A stretch of 25,904 nt of DNA from Flammula alnicola (lineage: Eukaryota > Basidiomycota > Agaricomycetes > Agaricales > Strophariaceae): NCBI GenBank assembly GCA_015499995.1, contig JADNRV010000537.1, positions 1 through 25,904 on the forward strand, read 5' to 3'. A program made the position numbers and the translations under genes. This document shows positions 11,471 through 22,089 of this stretch, piece by piece (the stretch's first letter is position 1; each line of letters starts with the position of its first letter). Under the pieces are notes generated by a model. That model saw only the letters and a program-made list of their open reading frames with translations, did not search any database and had not been told where the DNA came from.

Positions 11471-12590
11471 ATGCCCGTGAGCAGAACAAATCCACCAACT
11501 GGCCAACAAGTGCCCCCATCCTCAGTATCTATCGGAAAAAAACCCATGAATTACCCTCCGAACCAGCCGCAGGCCCAGACGCAGCAGCAGCAGCCAAAGA
11601 GTGCACGCGCAGCCTCAAAGGCACCCGTATACAACCAGCAGCAGCAGCAGCAGCAGCAGAATCGTCACCCGTCGCCACCAACGTCCAATTCGGGCAGCGG
11701 GAATAAATCGAGGGCGGCGGCTGGAGGCGGAGGCTCACAGAATGCAAGCAATTCAACAGGGCCCACCGCTGCGCAGAAGGGTAAAGCGAACGCAAACAAG
11801 ATTTGGAGCACCAGCACCTCGGAAGAGCGTGAGCGAATCAAGGACTTTTGGCTTGGTCTCGGGGAGCAGGAGCGTCGGAATCTTGTCAAGATAGAGAAGG
11901 ACACTGTGCTAAAGAAAATGAAGGAGCAGCAGAAACACAGTTGCTCTTGTGCAGTATGTGGCAGGAAGCGGTTGGTGTCTTTTTTATTTCGTTCTTTCGC
12001 TTGCGTCACTTTTTTTTCCTACTTTTTTTCTAATCATATTCTGTTCCGTGTCAAACATGAGTCGCTAACCGCATTTTATGTTTTCTTTCCATGTCTTCTC
12101 ATTATCTCCTGATCTTCATCCGATCATGGAACGATCGTCCTTCAAATGGCACAGGAATGCAATAGAGGAAGAGCTCGAGGTACTGTACGATGCTTATTAC
12201 GAGGAGCTAGAACAGTACGCGAATTACCAGCAGCGCTACATCTCTTCCGGTGGCACCATCCCTCCTCCTGCCGGTCCCGGTCCCTTTCCCGGAAGCGTGG
12301 AGCTCGACAAGAATGGCGCCGTCGTCGCTCCTGCCACTGCAAATCCCAAACGAGCGCGAGCGACGAAGCAACCACATCAACAACTACAGCAACGGGTGCC
12401 TCCGCCGCAAGCTCTCCTACCACCGGTGACGAATGGTCGCAAACAGCATCCCCACCCACATCCACATCATCATCCACCACCCGGAAAAGAAAGCGAGTTT
12501 GAAGAAGATGAGCAGGATGAGGAGGAATACGAAGGAGAAGAGTACGAGGAGGAGGAAGAGGAGGAAGAGGAAGAACCGGAGGAAGAGGAA

Positions 12591-12625
<35 letters not shown>

Positions 12626-15245
12626 TGACGAGGAAGTTCAGCAAACGCAGCAAGTTGGCCGCCGGGTGGCGAACGAGCGTGCGCCGAAAGGACAACCTAT
12701 TCCAGCCTCCAGGCGAGGACCACCACCAGCGGCTAACGGCGGGCGTCGGAATGCTCCTAGCAAAGGACGAGACGGACTGTTCAATATTGGGAACAGTCTA
12801 ACTGTCACCGGTGCGTAAAGTCTCTTTCCACTGCATATAAATGCCTTAATCGTAATACTTAGGTCCAGGCAACATTCTGACTGTCGCCGACGATCTTCTG
12901 AAGAACGACGGCCAAAAGTTCTTGGAGATGATGGAACAACTTGCTGAGCGACGGATGCAACGCGAGGAAGAAGCCGCGGCTGACGTCGAGGACGAAAGCG
13001 AGGAAGAAAGCGACGAGGAGCGTGACGGAAGTGAGGGCGATGAGGACGGCGACGACGACGGTGGTGCTAGTGAGGAAGACGACGAGGACGACGAGGACGA
13101 TGACGAGGAGGAGGTATAACTTCAAATTATCATTTTCATCAGCGAATCTACGACTCATCATTTATTTTACTCTCGTGCAGCCCTTGACGGAGGAACAGAA
13201 GATGGAAGAAGGCAAACGCATGTTTTCTATCTTCGCTGCACGGATGTTCGAGCAACGGGTCCTTCAAGCGTACCGCGAGAAAGTGGCCCAGGAACGGCAA
13301 ATGCAGCTTCTTCGTGAGCTCGACGAGGAGGATAAGACCACCCGCGATCGTGAGATGAAGAAGCAGAATCAGAACCAGAAGAAGAAAGACAAGAAGCGGT
13401 CAGAATTATTTTTGTCGTTCACTTTGTCAGATAGCTGAGCACGTTCTATTCAGGCAGCAGAAGCTGGCAAAGGAGGAAGAGAAAGCTGCAAAGTCGGCAG
13501 AGAAAGCTGCTGAAGAGGCCGCTGCAAAAGCCAAGCAGCTTGCTCAAGAGGAAGAGAACCGTAGGAAGCGCGAGGAAGAACGACAAAAACGCGAAGCCGC
13601 GAAACGTCTTGCGGACGAGGAAAGGCTGCGAAAAGAGGAGGAGAAGAAGAAACGGCAACAAGAAGAGCGCGAACGCGAACTGGAGCGAGAAAGGAAGAAA
13701 AAGGAGAAGGAGGAGAAGCTGAAAAAGGAGAGAGAGGAGAAGGACCGCAAGGTTAAAGAGGAACGAGAGGCCAGGCTCGCGAAGGAACGCGAGGAGAGGG
13801 CAGAGAGAGAACGAATCGAGAAGGAAAAGAGGGAGGAGAGGGAGAAGGCCGAGAAAGAGAAGAAGCTGGCAAAGGAGAAAGAGGAAAAGGCGGATAGAGA
13901 GGCCAAGGAGAAGCTTGCTGCACAGCAACGCGCTGCTGCCATCGCACAGGCCCAAGCCAACAGCGTGAAAACGCCTGTACGGTCCAACGCCACCCCTTCT
14001 TCGTCTACTTCTTCTCTGGTTGCGCCTGTCAAGGCCAATGCTACTCCAGCAGTTAATCCTGCCTCATTGCCCCGCACGCCCAACCCCAACGTCAATGTCA
14101 ACACCAATGGCGTTCCTGCTAATGGGAAGAAGATCGTGAATAATAAGCACCTTCCTCCGCCCACGTCAATAACCTCGCCGCCTGGTGTCGTCGGACAAGC
14201 TCCTCGTCCTCCGCCTCCTGCACCTCAGCAGCTGCAACCTCAGCAACAGCCAAATATGCCTCGGCCTCATCACCTTCCACCCATCAATCCTCAGCAAATG
14301 CCCCCTCATATTCCGCCTCCGCCTCAATCAGGTATGATGTTCGGCCACCCTCAAGGTCCTGTCATGATACCTCCACCCGCTTTGTCTCCGCGCGTCGGTG
14401 GTTTCCCTCCTATGCAGTACCCGTATGGCGCCGCCAATATGCATCCTCCCCCTGGAACACCGATGACTCCGTCTGGCCTGTCACGTGGCTTCAACGCTGG
14501 ACCTTCGTTTGATCCGGCCTTCAATCGCGGCATGCCGATGAACATTGGGGCACCCATTGGCGGCGGTGCAAACATTCCTCCTGGTGCACCCTCGCCCATC
14601 GGTCCTCCAAAGCCAAAGACTCCTCTGGCGCCGTCGTTGACCCCTGGACCGTCGATGCTCGCACCAGGTCAAGGTCGTCGCGCATCTGCGCCCGTTCTGA
14701 GCGCGCAGGTTGATTCCTCTGGTCTGGGCCCTATTACTCGTCCCATAGCCCCGATTGCGCGACCAACAGCCGCAGGAGGAGGAGTTGAGGTTGCCAGCTC
14801 CGGTTCCGGCTCGCCCAGCCGTCGCTCTCCGAGCCCGAAAGGCGTCCTGGGTTCGTCCGCATTGGCTGCAGATGACGACGAAGTCGTTTCTACAACTGGA
14901 CAGAGACGCGTCGGCGCTACTCCTATTGGTGTCGGGATGGGTGTTAATATGCCCTCTCCCCAGACCTGGGGCCCGACGAGCCCAAGACCTGGCCACGTAG
15001 CTCCGTGGGGTCCTTCTGGGTTCTCTCCATCGCCGGCAAGAGCCATTCCGAACCCTATTGGCTCCAACAACCATCTGCACCAGCTTCATCACCCTGGAGT
15101 GTCTCCGATCGGAGGCGGGTCGTTGTGGGCGCCCACAGCGAATGGTGACAATTGGCACCCACAAAGTGCTGGTGGATTCTTCTCTGGACCTGCGTACATG
15201 AACCATAACGCGGCAGCCTCGTCTACTCCCCATACCGGTGCTTAA
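11471..15245 (+). CDS. NST1: NST1-like stress response protein
   Basis: Homologue of fungal NST1 (negatively affecting salt tolerance), a large cytoplasmic low-complexity protein. Five exons (11471-11970, 12155-12810, 12863-13113, 13181-13398, 13454-15245) join in frame to 1138 residues. The N-terminus is Gln/Pro-rich with poly-Q runs from CAG repeats near 11581-11594 and 11637-11658. The diagnostic block follows: [20 protein letters not shown], then [30 protein letters not shown], and after the first intron [20 protein letters not shown]. Next come a His/Pro patch, a nearly pure Glu/Asp tract (about 12500-12640), [20 protein letters not shown], a second acidic tract (about 12970-13113), [20 protein letters not shown], and a long Lys/Glu/Arg coiled coil (about residues 475-715). 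The Pro/Ser/Gly-rich tail ends HTGA. ATG 11471 is the first in frame. Domain order matches the family well. Confidence 0.92.
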
Positions 15246-17586
15246 TTTTGCATTTTCGCATTTGTTATATCTTTTTCAATGGCTTTTCCGTTATTCTTTT
15301 TCCTTTGAGCAATCACCATCATCATTTCGGCCTGTCCACTTCCTGTCCTGGCTTCGAGCTCTGCTTTCGGATCCGTCTCCCTTTCCTCCCTCGTTTTCTT
15401 TTCTTGCTACTAATGCATCTTGACACTCATTGCCCTGCATTCGTTCTGACACACTCAATCTCTCGTTCGTACTTATCTCGCCTCTGACGATGGTATCATA
15501 TCAATTAAGATCACATAGAATTCGATGAGGACCGCGATATAATTTACTCAAGGTCAGTTCAAACGTATGGGATCTGCGTAGATTAGATTAGATTAGGCCG
15601 TGGCTGTGCATGTCTATAGCGGCGCGACTCGATGCAGAATCCAACTTGAACCAACACTTGCTTGCGACGCTATACCGCACGGCGCATCAACGCTTTCCCC
15701 ACCACTCACGCCCCGAGAGTGGTCAGATTACACCGCTCCAGCGGATGACTGGGTCCTCAGATAAAGGTGAAAATGAAGGAAAGGCTTAATTCGCAGAACA
15801 CGAAAGATAAGAGCTATACTGTATAGACTCTAGAGCTATATGTATTGCCAGTAAATTTGAATGAGACCGACTTCTGGTGGGGCGAGGGCTTGAAAAGCGG
15901 ACAGAGATAGATCAATCCCTGACATGCTACAGGACGGACAGAGGTCTACGACTTTGGCGTCTACAGATTTTCCTTGGTCTGTAACATGGAATTGATCAGA
16001 AAGTCAACAATTTTAAGTTCCATGGGAATATCGAGTGTTGAACGTTGAATATTGTTGTACGTACAGTAGACCCTGATCATCCTGTTGCAACGAGTCCCGC
16101 TAGCGAATTCCAAGGGTGGAAGTGCAGCGACGTGGTCGCTGTTAACATTCCGAGTACCACAAGCTCCGAGCTAGAAAGTTTTCTCAATTGGGAATACGAT
16201 GAAATTTGTGGTAATCCATACCCCATCATAGTACCAAGTTGCTATTAAAATGTCGTCAGCCATATATGCTTGTAAAACGACTCCTAACAAAATATATGCG
16301 CACCAGGTCCATTGATGGCTCGAGCAGACCCTGCGAGCATGAAGAGCAAAGCGAAAGCCGCAGAGGTTGTCTTGTCAAACAACATATTGCAAAGAGTTCC
16401 GGAATTCGAGACTCCGACCCTCCGCGCCACGCCCGGACAGTCCGCTCCACCGGCGCTTCTCGGCAGAGGCTGACATAGGTTCTGTGACGGCCACGACCAT
16501 CACTTCTCGTGATTGATGAGTCCGGCACGTCACTCCGTTCTCAGCCTCCACCACCACCAACGTCCCACTCTCTCCCCCGTCGTCGTCTCGCCTCGCCATT
16601 GTCGACCTTGCCGCCCATCTACACCGATCTCACTAACGCTACCGCCCACCTCATTCGAATTGACCGCCTTGAATACACTGCACGGTTACCATACGACAAC
16701 CCGAGAATTCCACAAACAAGAACAAGAGACGAGAACGAACGAGGAGAATGAACGGCGAGGGCGAGGGAGAAGAGAGCTTGAGAGGCTGTGAGAGGCTGTG
16801 AGGCTCGAGTAACGGAGTAGATAAGGAGGTGATGGCAGATGCGAAGGAGAGAGAGTGGACCCGCAGAGCGACCCAGAGAGAGGAGACGGCAACGAGATAC
16901 GGGCGGGGAGGGCGACCAGGAGACATATAGTCCTGTGTCGTTCTTCTTTTCCTTCTCTTCTCGTTGTCCCGCCCTTAACTCTGTTCTGGTTTCTGTGGAT
17001 GTACTCTCAATCTCTTTCGCTCCCGCCAGTTGTTCTCTTTTCGTATGTACTTCTCCTCGCTATCTCTTTTTGCCATCAGGAAATGTAATTATTGAAATTT
17101 AAATTCCATTTATGTCTATCTATGCATGAGAAACCGAGAACTGAGAAGAACAGCCCCGAAAACTGTCGTTGATAAATTCTGTGGAGGCGGCGGGCGTGAC
17201 TGAGTTAGTAAGGCAGTGGTGCCTGGCGCGGACTGTCCGGACTGTCCGAGCTGTGGGTCGGTGGGTCGGAATCTCGAATACCGGAACGTCCTCACATATT
17301 GGAGCGTATATACTTATGTTGAAGGGATGGGCTGAGATTCTCGGGCGAGCCTCCCGGAGTCACTCGTACTTGTATCTTCTTTCAAAACTGACCAGAAAAA
17401 ATCTGAAGGCCTGCAATGGATTTCTCAGTCATCCACCAACAACGCGGTCAGTCCTGTTACCCAACGACAAGATAATCTGAATATTGATCGGAAAATAAGG
17501 ATGTCGAGGGCACGAAGGTCCTGCTCAGGTCCATGTTTCTCCGACTTGCCTACATTTCATTATGTTCCATAAATATTACTATACAT
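15246..17586. other. Long convergent intergenic region, no gene recognised
   Basis: The 2.3 kb separates the 3' ends of NST1 and the acyl-CoA oxidase gene. The first few hundred bases are T-rich and probably NST1 3' untranslated sequence. Features seen are an 18-nt TAGAT-type microsatellite at 15579-15596, a C/T-rich block (about 16515-16620), a G/A-rich block (about 16720-16880) containing a tandem AGAGGCTGTG repeat near 16781-16800, another C/T-rich block (about 16925-17075), and CGG-N5-CCG palindromes at 16434-16444 and 17229-17248. No open frame carries a recognisable protein. Confidence 0.5.
17229..17248. repeat. Two overlapping CGG-N5-CCG palindromes
   Basis: Two overlapping copies of CGG-ACTGT-CCG share their central triplets (17229-17239 and 17238-17248). 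The reverse-complement version CGG-ACAGT-CCG lies at 16434-16444. CGG triplets with fixed spacing are the kind of site bound by fungal Zn2Cys6 regulators, but no target gene is visible here, so the role is open. Confidence 0.45.
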
Positions 17587-20440
17587 TTAAAGTTTTGATT
17601 GAGCGCCTGTAGTAGCCATTCTTTGCCCACGCTCAAGGATAGGCTTGATAGACGACTGCGAAAGGCGAAAATGTAAAGGTTAACCAACACCTTCCGCAAC
17701 CTGAACAGCTGCCTATCTCTCACCTTGTACGCCGCAGGGACCTCGGTCCGGTTCAAAGGCTCAGCCTGAACACGGTCCCAAAGGGCTTCATAAACCTTCC
17801 CATTCGACACACCCAATGCACTGGAAAAGAAGGGAAGAGGATTTGTGAGCAGGGTAAAGATAAAACGCAGTGGAAAAATCAAGCGCTCTGACCTATCAAG
17901 ATCCCAATCGGTGAACCCAAATGCGTCTGTCAGACCGATGGCTTCGGGTAGCAGTTCCTCGCAGAGTTGTTTGACGGCGAGGCGTATGGAGCGTGTAGGA
18001 TCGCTGGCAGTCGACGACCCGACTGCCGCCGTCGTTGGGCGGATCACACCGAACGATAGGAGGTCGGTCAAACCGCCTTCGACGGTCGTCAACAGATACT
18101 TCGAAGATGAAGAAACGATGCCCAAATGTGATTAGCCAAAAAATAGTAAGAACCGAGGGAGGAAATGATGAAACTTACGAGAAGGAAAACCTTCGCTACA
18201 ACCACTCTATCCTTCTCCTGCATCTCCGCTAGACCCTTGATCATATCGCCCACCTGTGCCGCAACGAAGGCCTCTGTGACGGCCTTTGACACGCGTTGGT
18301 TCGCACTAGCGTCTGGGGAGGAGACGTTCTGCGCGTGCTCGTGTACAATGAGCGCAGCGCGCAGTTCCAGGAGAAGGATAGCAGTCGCCGGATCTCTCCA
18401 ATCCTTATCCGCGATGAACGAGGGTATAGTGGGCGGGGTAACTAGGTGGCGGAGGTATAACGACGACGGAGAGAGGGACGAGACCGCGGGCGGCTTCGAG
18501 GCGAAGAGGTGTCGATAAGACTTGAGCGCGGCACGGACCACTTGTTGATCCAGAACGAAATTGTCGCCTTCGTAGCTACGGAAAGCGTATCAGCAGGTTC
18601 TCTACATATTTATACCGTGCACGGAAACCCCCTTACGTGACACCGGGCAAGTAATCGGCGTAAAGTCGTCCAAGACCAGCAAACGCGCTGTACCCGTGTC
18701 CACCCATAGATCGACGAGCAGTCTCCAGATCTTGTATGCTATTAGTAGAGACATATATCTTCAAGCCACTAGTCGTCGCATGCATCTCTGCCAAGAGGGA
18801 CGTGTCGCCCTGTTTAAGCCGGCTAGCCATAGCATCGAACGCCGTCGTCTATCCATTTTAGATATCAATCATCAATCATCAACCAATGTAGAAGGACAAA
18901 CCAAGGTCCTGCCAAGCTGGATAAACATATACGCTCTGGAAAGGATCGGGAGGAGTCGATAGTAGACTGAGGGGTATGTGATTATCTGCTTCTCGAGGCC
19001 GTCTGGACCGATTTCGCCCTGTCTTCGGACAGTGGCGTAACGAATTGCAACCGTAGCGCCTATAGACGTCGTAAGACCACTATGTACGAGTAGAAGAGTT
19101 CTTCTGTATGAAGATGACGAACCTTTCGCAATGAGCCACCCTCCTATAGTGACCATGCTATAGGGGTCTAAGCCATATACCGAAATCCACTCTCGAGTAA
19201 ACTCACTTGGCGCGAATGTAGAGCATCTGATATAGATATAAGATAAAACGATAACAAAGCGAGTGCAACTGGGACACTTACGCCGCCGTAACTCAATTTG
19301 GCGTGAGGAGGTTGTAGGTATATTCCGTCGTCCGTGACTTGCGCAAAGCCAGAAAGCATGTTCTCTTTGGGAATGCGAACGTGGTTGAAACGAGCAAATC
19401 CGTTGTCTACAGGCGAGTAGCCACCACCCGCCTTGGGACCTTGACACGACATTTAGGATATGAGGGTAAAAAGTGGGGCAAAACCATACCGATGTCGCCG
19501 ATGATGATATTTGGAAGCACGCTGTGGTCAGCTAAGAAGATATTCAGCATCGCAGCTGCAGGCACACGAACAGAGAAACTCACTCAGAGACCTCAATTGC
19601 ACGAAGAACAGATGCGGGCCCATATCCTTTCCACCGGGGAGTATCAGCTTTGCCTGCACCACTCCATGCGTCGCTGTCTTTCCCAAGGCGCCGACCCACC
19701 ACTTGCTGCTCGTGAGGGTGGGTGAATGGATATCGAATTCCTGCGTTTCGGGTATGAAAGTGGCTGTAGTCTCCAGGCGAGATACATTCGTGCCGTGTCC
19801 TAGCTCGGTTTGCATGTAACACCCGAATATCGCGTGCGTGGCAATAAGATGGCCGTATTTCTTCACCAGGGTGGGCCCTCCTTGTAGCATGAAGACAGGC
19901 TGGAAGGCTGCGAAAAGACGTGAACAAGAGCTTTTGACAATTTTCCGTCTCATATTCTTACTTACCAATGTTATGCAGGAATATAGAGAGCACCTCATCA
20001 AGGACGGCGAGAGCAAGCTTTGTCTCTTGGTCGCTCCAGTTGTGGATGCTCTGAAGCTCGAAGATTCGATTCGTCAACGCAAGGCCGCGTTCGTATCTCT
20101 CCGTTCTTGTCATAAAATCCCTGCTCGACAGCTCTTCAGCGACAAGGAATTTGTAATACAGACGGTATTATGCTAAACGCACCTCTGTGACTTGTCGAAT
20201 ACTGGATCGTTCTCGAGGACACTGACGATCCTCGACCGCGCCAGCCATTCAGCCCGTCCATCTGCAAGATACCCCGATATAATTTGACAATGAACGTGGG
20301 GAAACCTCGAAAACAACAGCCAACTCACGATGAAGGAAGTCGCGCACATTCTCCACTGCCACTAAGGAAGAGGCCCTTGCGTTGGCCATGTCGATGCCCG
20401 TTTGCTCGTTGACATCGCTTCGAGGTGTCGAGTTGGACAT
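17587..20440 (-). CDS. Peroxisomal acyl-CoA oxidase
   Basis: FAD-dependent acyl-CoA oxidase (EC 1.3.3.6), the first step of peroxisomal beta-oxidation, producing trans-2-enoyl-CoA and H2O2. Fourteen exons join in frame to about 675 residues, the usual family length. Landmarks are the N-terminal alpha domain with ENDPVFDK and RERYERGL-type context, CYMQTELGHGTNVSRLETTA (about residues 139-158), KWWVGALGKTATHGVV, IGDIGPKAGGGYSPVDNGF, RFNHVRIPKENML, IRYATVRRQ, RRSMGGHGYS (about 397-406) and YEGDNFVLDQQVV with the expected catalytic base Glu near residue 422. The C-terminus is ATTGAQSKL, ending in the canonical PTS1 tripeptide SKL. The last exon (17655-17587) encodes only the final 22 residues, after an intron at 17656-17723. 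One junction, near 19590, relies on a donor inside an otherwise open frame and is the least certain. Start ATG 20440 is the first in frame. Confidence 0.95.
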
Positions 20441-20959
20441 AGTGGCTTAAGGTCAGGACGTGGAGAATTAGGAGAATGTGGGATCAATTGGCGGTTAATA
20501 CCCCGTTCCCCACACCCGGCCGCCGTTGTTTACATGTTGGAAATTGAAGGTGCAGCTGTTATTCAACGCCGAGCATGAGCTCCGGTTTTATTTTGCTTCC
20601 GAGCCGGATCACGGACATCACCGAGAATAGGCCATGAGCCGCTCGTGCCGACAGTCTGTCCTCCGAATCGTTCTACCATAGGAATACAACACTTATCGCC
20701 AAGGAATTATCTAGTACAATCTCATCTACAAAGTCCAACTATCAGCGGTACTGCAACACGTGAAGTCCAAGAAAACAAGAGCCAAACCCGATCCCAGTCT
20801 ACAAATTGTACAATGAAAGAAAATGTTAAAATACAGGTTTTGTCCGTGCATGTCTATCCAAGGTCCCGGGTATCTTCGATGAAAATGAAAACAATCCAAG
20901 CAATACAAGTCCAGGTCTTCTCACAGCTCCAAAAAGTCACTCGTACCTGCCACTATCCC
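20441..20959. other. Intergenic region between GH79 fragment and acyl-CoA oxidase
   Basis: About 520 bp that should contain the acyl-CoA oxidase promoter and leader and the 3' end of the GH79 transcript, both on the minus strand. I see no further gene and no clear TATA element. Confidence 0.5.
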
Positions 20960-22059
20960 TCAGCGAACCACCGACCACCCCACCAAAGCCGCACCAACAA
21001 GAGCAAAAACCATCTCTCTCCGCAATAGCAGCGTCACCGCCCCACTCCTCTCACTCCCCTCACTCGTACTCCCCCAAACCTTATCCATCCCCGTATGCCC
21101 GTTCGAAGTCGCCAACACGGCCGGATCCACCGTCACCGTATTCCTTGTCCTCGTCTCCGCCGTCGTCGGGAACGTGTGGCTCGGCGCCCCGCCGCTCTCC
21201 GTCCACGCCGCGGATGAGAAAAAGACCAGGGCTACGCCGGGGGCTGGGACGGGTATCGTACATACATTACTGCCAGAGGAACCCGAACAGGAGACGGTTT
21301 GCACGCTCTCAGTGCCAGAGAGACGCCCGTCCGACTCGAAATTGGCGCCGAACGTCTGCCCGGCGGCCCAGGTGTAGTTTCCTTTTTGAGATACGCTTGA
21401 TGCGAGGAGGTATCTGCAGCGAGGAATGTACAGTATGTATCATTGTCATACTTATCCTTCCTAATAAAAATCACTTACTTCACTTGCACCTGCCCAGGCA
21501 TCTGCACCTGACCCCCAACCACACTCAAATCAACATGTAAATCACTAGCCCCCGAGCTATCCGTGACGTAATTGAACAAGAGCACCCGTACGAGGTTGCC
21601 GCTGTCGTATATCGCATACGCGGGCGAGTAGATGTTATTATTGTTCGCCGCGAGGTCGATAACTTGTGTGTTATTCGACGGCCCGAGGGCTTCTGCCATG
21701 ACCAGAGCAGAATAGTATATGGGCCCAATCGTCCATTCCCTAAACGTGCTTTGGTTCGTCGGCGGTGCTGTGTCAAGTGGGATGAAAATTAATATGCCCA
21801 TCTACCCAAGGTGCAAAAAACTCACAGGTAAACGGATTATAATAAACATTTTGCCCGCCAACATGGAAATACGCCCCCGAGAAATTCGAATGCGCCATCT
21901 GCATCGCGTAGTCCAGGCCCCACAGCGCCGCTCCGAAACTATCGCTGATCCCCACAAACCCGCCGCACGACGCCGAGTTGGTCTCGAACATCAGCAGGCG
22001 CTTGCCTTTCGACTGCGCGTAGGCGGAGGAGTTGAGGTAGGGGGCGATGAGTGACTGGC
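20960..22059 (-). CDS. GH79-family glycoside hydrolase, 5'-truncated, GPI-anchored
   Basis: C-terminal part of a fungal GH79 (beta-glucuronidase-type) enzyme. Three exons remain (22059-21826, 21767-21479, 21413-20960), open and in phase, giving about 324 residues. They contain SLIAPYLNSSAYAQSKGKRL, the nucleophile region LLMFETNSASCGGF (Glu codon 21983-21985), DSFGAALWGLDYAMQMA, FHVGGQNVYYNPFT, EWTIGPIYYSALVMAEALG, the beta-sandwich C-terminal domain with RVLLFNYVTDSSGA and YLLASSVSQKGNYTWAAGQT, and a Ser/Thr-rich tail with a hydrophobic end (FALVGAALVGWSVV) typical of a GPI signal. Upstream exons for the signal peptide, the first half of the barrel and the acid/base Glu should precede 22059. 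That sequence is not there: after about 30 nt of intron-like DNA the LTR-like region begins. The gene is probably disrupted. A distant unspliced 5' part beyond the window cannot be excluded. Confidence 0.85.
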
Positions 22060-22089
22060 CTGCGGTAAAGATGCTTAGTGCGGGGTGTG

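Noticed and set aside
13446..15233. Long open frames on the minus strand under NST1 (169, 206 and 250 codons).
   Set aside because: They mirror low-complexity Glu/Lys/Arg- and Pro-rich coding on the plus strand. Their Leu/Ser/Phe runs are just the complement of that bias.
15579..15596. TAGATTAGATTAGATTAG as possible telomere-like repeat, and a lone TTAGGG near 23247.
   Set aside because: The first is a short TAGAT microsatellite and the second a single copy. Neither indicates a chromosome end.
16509..16791. Two overlapping plus-strand frames of 80-92 codons in the convergent gap.
   Set aside because: Composition follows the C/T-rich and G/A-rich blocks. There is no family match, and neither frame is favoured over the other.
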